From assembly GCA_958349075.1 (NCBI GenBank), contig CATWBR010000108.1, positions 1-11,182 on the forward strand: DNA of 11,182 bases, read 5' to 3'. A program made the position numbers and the translations under genes. Origin of the DNA: an uncultured Clostridium sp. (GTDB lineage: Bacteria > Bacillota > Clostridia > Lachnospirales > Lachnospiraceae). Below, in pieces: positions 7,641 to 11,182 of the stretch. The number at the start of each line of letters is the position of its first letter. The stretch's first letter is position 1. Below the pieces are notes generated by a model. That model had not been told where the DNA came from and did not search any database. It saw only the letters and a program-made list of their open reading frames with translations.

Positions 7641-7647
7641 TAGCCAT

Positions 7648-9006
7648 TTGAAACGAATCATAAACGCCTGTGCGGCTGCCTGCATTGCGGCAATTTCCCT
7701 TTCCGCCTGCAGCCCGTCATCAGCCCCTGCCCAGAAAACCGAACCTGCTTCCGTGGAGACAACCGCGTCCGGCACCCATGCGGATATGGTTCTGTCAAAG
7801 GAAGAGATGTTGTCCGATTATAATAACATGTGGACCGTAATGGGACAGAGCTATCCGTTCTGGGGAGTGCTAAGCCGCAGCAACCCTGAAAACCCGCATT
7901 ACTATGACGATGTCATTGATGATTACAGAAAACAGATTGAGGATATGGATTTGGACGGCGACGCCGCCATGTGGAAGTTTATCGAGATTATCTCGAACAG
8001 TCTTTACGATGTTTGCGGCACAACCGGCCATGTCGGGATATTAAATCCCCACTATTTCCGTGATTTTAGAAGCGCCAATGAGAAGTACCTGAGTGAGATG
8101 CCGGATTTGCAGCCCTGGGTCGATTTGGGCCGTAAGCCGGAGGTCAACGCATTCTATGAATATTACGATTATCTGTTGACGCTCCTGCCGGATATGCCTC
8201 CGGAGACAGAGGCTGAAACTCCGGATGGAACAGATAGTATAGGGGATACAGACACATCTATGGTTTCAAAAGATTTGGCTGAGCCGAATCTGGTTACGGA
8301 AATACTGTCCGAGGAGCACAAGGCTGCTTACATAAAGGTGGATTCCTTCGAGGATGGAATGATGGAAGAAGACCTGCCGAAAATAAGCAGTTTTTTGAAC
8401 GAAGTCAGGGATTATGACCATCTGATTATTGATATCCAAAATAACGGCGGCGGAAATACCGTCTACTGGGAAGAGGCTTTTGTCCGGCCGAATATCACTG
8501 CTCCTGCAGAGTACCGAACACTTCGGATGATGGAGGATGACGAGCTGAGCAGACGGTTTTACGGTTCCATGTATCGCGATTCCTCCATAAGTGTGGAGGA
8601 TATTAAAAACGATCCAAAACTGAACCGTCTGCCCGAAGAAGACATGGCAGGCATGGCCTTTGCAAGGGAAATCAGCGACACGATAGAACCTGAATTTGAT
8701 GATAAGCTGTTCAGGGGCAAAATATGGGTGCTTACGAGTCCCAATGTGTTCTCCTCGTCAGAGGCATTTGCGGTGTTCTGTAAGGAGAGCGGTTTTGCAA
8801 CGCTGGTCGGCCGGACGACGGGTGGTTCGGACAGCGGAGGCCCGGTGTGGTATGAACTGCCGGAAAGCCATCTGCTGATGGTGTTTGATGTGGAATACTG
8901 CCTGAATTCCGATGGGAGCTGCAACATGGAGCACGGAACTGTGCCGGATATCGAGACGGATGATGCGCTGGGGACTGTGATGGAAATTATTGGGGTGCAG
9001 CAGTGA
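7648..9006 (+). CDS. S41-family peptidase lipoprotein without a PDZ domain
   Basis: This is a predicted cell-surface lipoprotein of 452 aa in the S41 (C-terminal processing / tricorn-core) peptidase superfamily. The TTG start follows a perfect AGGAGG. The signal peptide ends in the lipobox L18-S-A-C21, followed by a low-complexity linker (about 22-45). The S41 core has a strand-plus-loop KAAYIKVDSF (about 225-234), the DIQNNGGG motif (262-269) and a nucleophile region VFSSSEAF (367-374). By alignment to the SxSE pattern of the family, S369 is the likely nucleophile. The T-x-G segment is RTTGGSDSGG (389-398), and a PDIETDDAL tail lies near the end. The position where CtpA-type enzymes carry the catalytic Lys shows no Lys. 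The enzyme may instead follow the Ser/His arrangement of tricorn-like S41B members, with H128 in GTTGHVGIL as a candidate. There is no PDZ domain; an acidic spacer (about 184-205) lies between the N-terminal part and the core. The gene is monocistronic and divergent from the two-component genes. Substrate unknown. Confidence 0.9.
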   Translation: MKRIINACAAACIAAISLSACSPSSAPAQKTEPASVETTASGTHADMVLSKEEMLSDYNNMWTVMGQSYPFWGVLSRSNPENPHYYDDVIDDYRKQIEDMDLDGDAAMWKFIEIISNSLYDVCGTTGHVGILNPHYFRDFRSANEKYLSEMPDLQPWVDLGRKPEVNAFYEYYDYLLTLLPDMPPETEAETPDGTDSIGDTDTSMVSKDLAEPNLVTEILSEEHKAAYIKVDSFEDGMMEEDLPKISSFLNEVRDYDHLIIDIQNNGGGNTVYWEEAFVRPNITAPAEYRTLRMMEDDELSRRFYGSMYRDSSISVEDIKNDPKLNRLPEEDMAGMAFAREISDTIEPEFDDKLFRGKIWVLTSPNVFSSSEAFAVFCKESGFATLVGRTTGGSDSGGPVWYELPESHLLMVFDVEYCLNSDGSCNMEHGTVPDIETDDALGTVMEIIGVQQ

Positions 9007-9095
9007 GAGAAGGCAGAGCTTTTGTTCTTTATGTTTTTACCGTAGAATAGATAAAATGGAATGTTACAAAACAACAATTTCATATTCTTATGGAC

Positions 9096-9145
9096 AATAA
9101 ATGTCCCTCCACCCATGTCAGACGGTGGAGGGCATTTATTTTTTT
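9096..9145 (+). terminator. Strong intrinsic terminator after the peptidase gene
   Basis: The arms CCCTCCACC (9105-9113) and GGTGGAGGG (9124-9132) pair perfectly around a 10-base loop. After one bulged T at 9104, the stem continues with AATAAATG (9096-9103) against CATTTATT (9133-9140). That is a stem of about 17 bp followed by a run of seven T (9139-9145). It lies about 90 bases past the peptidase stop. On the other strand the same hairpin sits about 130 bases past the recombinase stop and could also end that transcript, although the T-tract there is poor. Confidence 0.9.
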
Positions 9146-9269
9146 ATTCACATCGTATCCTCTTCAGATATTTGTGGCAGGGCCATTCTGCCGGTTTCTG
9201 TTCCGCATACTGTCCGGTGCAATTGACACATTTGGAGGAAGGAAAGAGGCAGAATTTTGGAAATAAAGA

Positions 9270-10325
9270 CTAATTATCCCTTAGCTGCACTTTATTTCGC
9301 GCACTGCGCCGGCGCTCGTCCTCCAGCGCGGCGTAGTGCTTTTTGGTCGTATTCACATCCGAATGTCCCAGCACATCGGCAACCAGGTAAATATCACCGG
9401 TTTCACGGTAAAGGCTGGTGCCGTATGTGCTCCTGAGTTTGTGAGGCGTTATGGTTTTTAGGGGAGTCACGATGCGGGCGTATTTTTTTACGAGATTTTC
9501 CACACTCCTCACATTCATCCGTTTTCTCTGCAGAGAGAGGAAGAGGGCGGATTCATGGCCGGGCTCGGCTGTCACGTGTTTCCGTTCATCAATATAATCT
9601 TTCAGGGCGAATTCAACTTCGGAACCAAAGTAGATAATAACCTCTTTACCGCCTTTGCGGTGGATTCTTAGGCCTCCCGTTTCAAAATCAATGTCGTACA
9701 GGTTCAGGCCGACACATTCCGAAACACGGATTCCGGTTCCCAGGAGAAGGGTCATCAGGGCCAGATCGCGAAGACGTGTCTTCACATGAAACTCCCGCTG
9801 TTTTTCCGTCAGGCGGCCGCCTTCGTCCACCTGATCCAGGAGCTTTGCAACCTCATCAACTTCCAGACGGATAATTTCCTTCTCGTGCAGCCTGGGAAGT
9901 TCTACCAGGGCGGCCGGATTGTTTTTAATGCGTTCCCTGCGGTAAAAGTAATTGTAAAAGCTCTTTAAAGAGGACATTTTCCGCATAATGCCGCGTTCCG
10001 TGTTGACAAGCTCCTCTTTTTTGTCCGTGGAATAGCATTTCAGGAATTCCATGTATTCTTCCAAATCCATCAGTTGGATCTCATCCAGGACAGAGAGAGA
10101 GAAGTCCTGCATTTTATAGTCTGAAAAAAGAGGATTCTGTTTCTTTAAAAATTCGAAAAAAGTCTTTAGGTCGTAGGCGTAGGCAATTCTTGTCCTGGAG
10201 GAGGTACGCGGTTCGATTCCCCGGAAAAAATCGGCGCAGAAGGGCGGAAGTTCCTTCATCATCTGGCGCAGCCTTTTTGTATTCTCAAGTGTTTCCTGCT
10301 CATGGTAAGAGAGTGGCTTTCCCAT
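9270..10325 (-). CDS. Tyrosine recombinase / phage-type integrase (XerC/D-like)
   Basis: This is a site-specific DNA recombinase of 351 aa that would cleave and rejoin DNA through a tyrosine-phosphate intermediate. The N-terminal SAM-like core-binding domain (about 25-145) is followed by the catalytic domain (about 150-340). The catalytic set is complete: R200 in LLGTGIRVSE, the beta-hairpin lysine region RKGGKE (223-228), H295-K-L-R298, H321 in LGHSD and the nucleophile Y331 in KKHYAAL. The protein is about 50 residues longer than typical XerC/XerD, mainly through an N-terminal extension and a longer first domain. The start at 10325 has AAGGAG 10 bases upstream. It follows the TtcA-like gene by 24 bases on the same strand, so it is probably co-transcribed with a housekeeping-type gene. 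No excisionase, tRNA attachment site or other mobile genes are visible. It may be a resident recombinase or a domesticated remnant; its target site is unknown. Confidence 0.93.
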   Translation of the reverse strand: MGKPLSYHEQETLENTKRLRQMMKELPPFCADFFRGIEPRTSSRTRIAYAYDLKTFFEFLKKQNPLFSDYKMQDFSLSVLDEIQLMDLEEYMEFLKCYSTDKKEELVNTERGIMRKMSSLKSFYNYFYRRERIKNNPAALVELPRLHEKEIIRLEVDEVAKLLDQVDEGGRLTEKQREFHVKTRLRDLALMTLLLGTGIRVSECVGLNLYDIDFETGGLRIHRKGGKEVIIYFGSEVEFALKDYIDERKHVTAEPGHESALFLSLQRKRMNVRSVENLVKKYARIVTPLKTITPHKLRSTYGTSLYRETGDIYLVADVLGHSDVNTTKKHYAALEDERRRSARNKVQLRDN

Positions 10326-10335
10326 ATAAAATCAA

Positions 10336-10341
10336 CTCCTT
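10336..10341 (-). promoter_or_regulatory. Ribosome binding site of the recombinase gene
   Basis: AAGGAG on the - strand lies 10 bases before the ATG at 10325, inside the 24-base gap after the TtcA-like stop. There is no room for a separate promoter in this gap, which supports a shared transcript. Confidence 0.7.
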
Positions 10342-10349
10342 CTTCGGTG

Positions 10350-11075
10350 TTACCGGCGTTTTTGCGGCCAACCCTCAATATTGCCTTCGGTAATAGCATG
10401 GAAAAAGCGTTCTTTTACGCCTGGAGCATCGAGGTTCAGTTGCTTTGTTAATTGTTTAACATATTCGCGTTTTGTTTTTCCGTCCACCGGACAGGGATTT
10501 TTGCATACCGGCAGTTGATACCGGTTCTTAAATCCTATGACATCGGCTTCATTTACATATATCATAGGTCTGATTACCGTAATCCCCGTACGGTCCAGAA
10601 ATGTTTCCGGGGAAAAAGAATAGAAACGGCCTTCATAGATCAGGGATAAAAGCATCGTTTCGATTAAATCGTCGCGGTGATGTGCATAGGCAATTTTATT
10701 GCAGCCAAGACGTATGGCAGCCTCATTCAGGGCGCCTTTTCTCATTTTGGCGCACAGCGCACAGGGATTGGATTCTTTGCGGGTGTCGAAAAGGATTTTT
10801 CCAATTTCCGTAGGTACAACCGTATATTCCACGGATAATTCTTTACAGAGCGCTTGTACAGGCGATAAATCGAAATCGCCGAATCCTAAATCAACGGTAA
10901 TCGCACATAAATTAAATTTATTAGGATAAAACTTCTGAAGGCCCTGTAATGCATAAAGCAGGGTCAGGCTGTCCTTACCCCCGGAGATGCCGACCGCAAT
11001 TTTATCACCGGGCCGTATCAGGCCGTAGTCATCAATGGCCTGGCGGGTTAGACTGAGCAGACGTTGGATTTTCAT
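10350..11075 (-). CDS. ttcA: TtcA-family tRNA 2-thiolation protein (PP-loop ATPase)
   Basis: This is an adenine-nucleotide alpha-hydrolase of 241 aa that fits the TtcA family. In characterised members the enzyme adenylates cytidine 32 of certain tRNAs and replaces its oxygen with sulfur, using a [4Fe-4S] cluster. The PP-loop SGGKDS is at 31-36. A CxxC pair is at C105 and C108 (NPCALCAKMRKG). A third conserved Cys is C195 or C191 in VCKNPCPVDGKTKRE. The AYAHHRDDLIETMLL block at about 129-143 is typical of the family. These cysteines set it apart from TilS lysidine synthetases. The length is shorter than the E. coli protein (about 310 aa), and firmicute relatives are often of this shorter kind, so the exact tRNA position modified is an inference. 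The start at 11075 has AAAGGAG 11 bases upstream. It is the first gene of an apparent two-gene operon with the recombinase. Confidence 0.88.
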   Translation of the reverse strand: MKIQRLLSLTRQAIDDYGLIRPGDKIAVGISGGKDSLTLLYALQGLQKFYPNKFNLCAITVDLGFGDFDLSPVQALCKELSVEYTVVPTEIGKILFDTRKESNPCALCAKMRKGALNEAAIRLGCNKIAYAHHRDDLIETMLLSLIYEGRFYSFSPETFLDRTGITVIRPMIYVNEADVIGFKNRYQLPVCKNPCPVDGKTKREYVKQLTKQLNLDAPGVKERFFHAITEGNIEGWPQKRR

Positions 11076-11108
11076 AGAGTAATTGGCTCCTTTGTATGTT
11101 TGATGTGG

Positions 11109-11142
11109 AACTATTCGATAAAGTAGACTTTCACGAATAGTT
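11109..11142. repeat. 34-bp dyad in the leader of the TtcA-recombinase operon
   Basis: Perfect 9-bp arms AACTATTCG (11109-11117) and CGAATAGTT (11134-11142) flank a 16-base middle that itself contains AAAGT-AG-ACTTT (11120-11131). Divided as 13 + 8 + 13, the outer arms match at 11 of 13 positions. On the - strand it lies 33 bases before the TtcA-like start. As RNA it could fold into a 9-bp plus 4-bp stem with a tetraloop, but no T-run follows, so it is not an ordinary terminator. It could be a protein operator, a regulatory RNA hairpin or a recombinase target. Confidence 0.75.
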
Positions 11143-11153
11143 GGATATGTAGG

Positions 11154-11166
11154 CAGTATACTACTG
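11154..11166 (-). promoter_or_regulatory. Candidate -10 region overlapping a small palindrome
   Basis: The - strand reads TATACT at 11160-11155, a good -10 match placed about 80 bases upstream of the TtcA-like start. The -35 element would fall at or just beyond the window edge, where TGATT is visible. The -10 lies inside a perfect palindrome, CAGTA-TAC-TACTG (11154-11166), a possible operator. The transcript would begin near 11148, putting the 34-bp dyad in its leader. Confidence 0.4.
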
Positions 11167-11182
11167 TTTCATATAAAAATCA

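Larger units (their letters stand above)
7333..7647. other. Divergent intergenic region between the two-component pair and the S41 peptidase
   Basis: This 315-base gap carries no convincing gene. It holds the leader and candidate promoter of the response regulator (- strand), an A+T-rich stretch with imperfect direct repeats at about 7493-7566, an extended -10 promoter for the peptidase gene, and that gene's ribosome binding site. Short open frames crossing it lack ribosome binding sites and recognisable protein features. Confidence 0.7.

Noticed and set aside
8559..9116. 185-residue - strand frame covering the end of the peptidase and the intergenic space
   Set aside because: Most of it is the antisense of the S41 core, and its start lies inside the terminator region with no plausible initiation signal.
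9061..9273. Small + strand frame (70 residues) in the gap after the peptidase gene
   Set aside because: It runs through the intrinsic terminator hairpin, lacks a ribosome binding site, and shows no protein-like features.
9270..10325. Integron or prophage integration end marked by the recombinase
   Set aside because: No attachment repeats, tRNA gene, excisionase, cassette array or phage genes are visible, and the recombinase is in an operon with a housekeeping-type gene.

Overview
The window looks like chromosomal DNA from an anaerobic Firmicute of the Lachnospiraceae / Clostridium cluster XIVa type. The reasons are a roughly balanced G+C content by eye, strong AGGAGG-type ribosome binding sites, TTG used as a start codon, and gene families (an FtsX-type exporter, a VncRS-like two-component pair, a TtcA-family protein) typical of gut clostridia. 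The species assignment is an inference. Seven protein genes fill almost the whole window. I saw no rRNA, tRNA, CRISPR array or insertion sequence.

Left part (1-5336, + strand): a tightly packed operon of an ABC exporter ATPase (cut by the left edge), a large FtsX/MacB-type permease with two extracellular domains, and a secreted penicillin-recognising (class C beta-lactamase-like) serine hydrolase with a long C-terminal region of unknown function. Gaps are 1 and 4 bases, so the three products are probably made together and act at the cell envelope.

Middle (5351-7332, - strand): an OmpR-family response regulator and a sensor histidine kinase, overlapping by 4 bases and running convergently into the exporter operon with a 14-base gap. 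They probably control the exporter operon or another envelope response. A 315-base divergent intergenic region follows. It holds promoters in both directions and an imperfect ~29-base direct repeat. On its right a + strand gene (7648-9006) encodes an S41-type peptidase lipoprotein, closed by a strong intrinsic terminator.

Right part (9270-11075, - strand): a TtcA-family tRNA thiolation protein followed 24 bases later by a complete tyrosine recombinase, apparently in one operon. A 34-bp dyad, arranged like two 13-bp arms around an 8-bp centre, lies in the leader of this operon.

The observation most worth following is a possible exchange of a segment between neighbouring genes. The serine hydrolase lacks the roughly 40 residues that normally precede its SxxK motif. 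The permease encoded just upstream carries an extra stretch of about 50 residues in its second extracellular domain that reads like that missing beta-hairpin.
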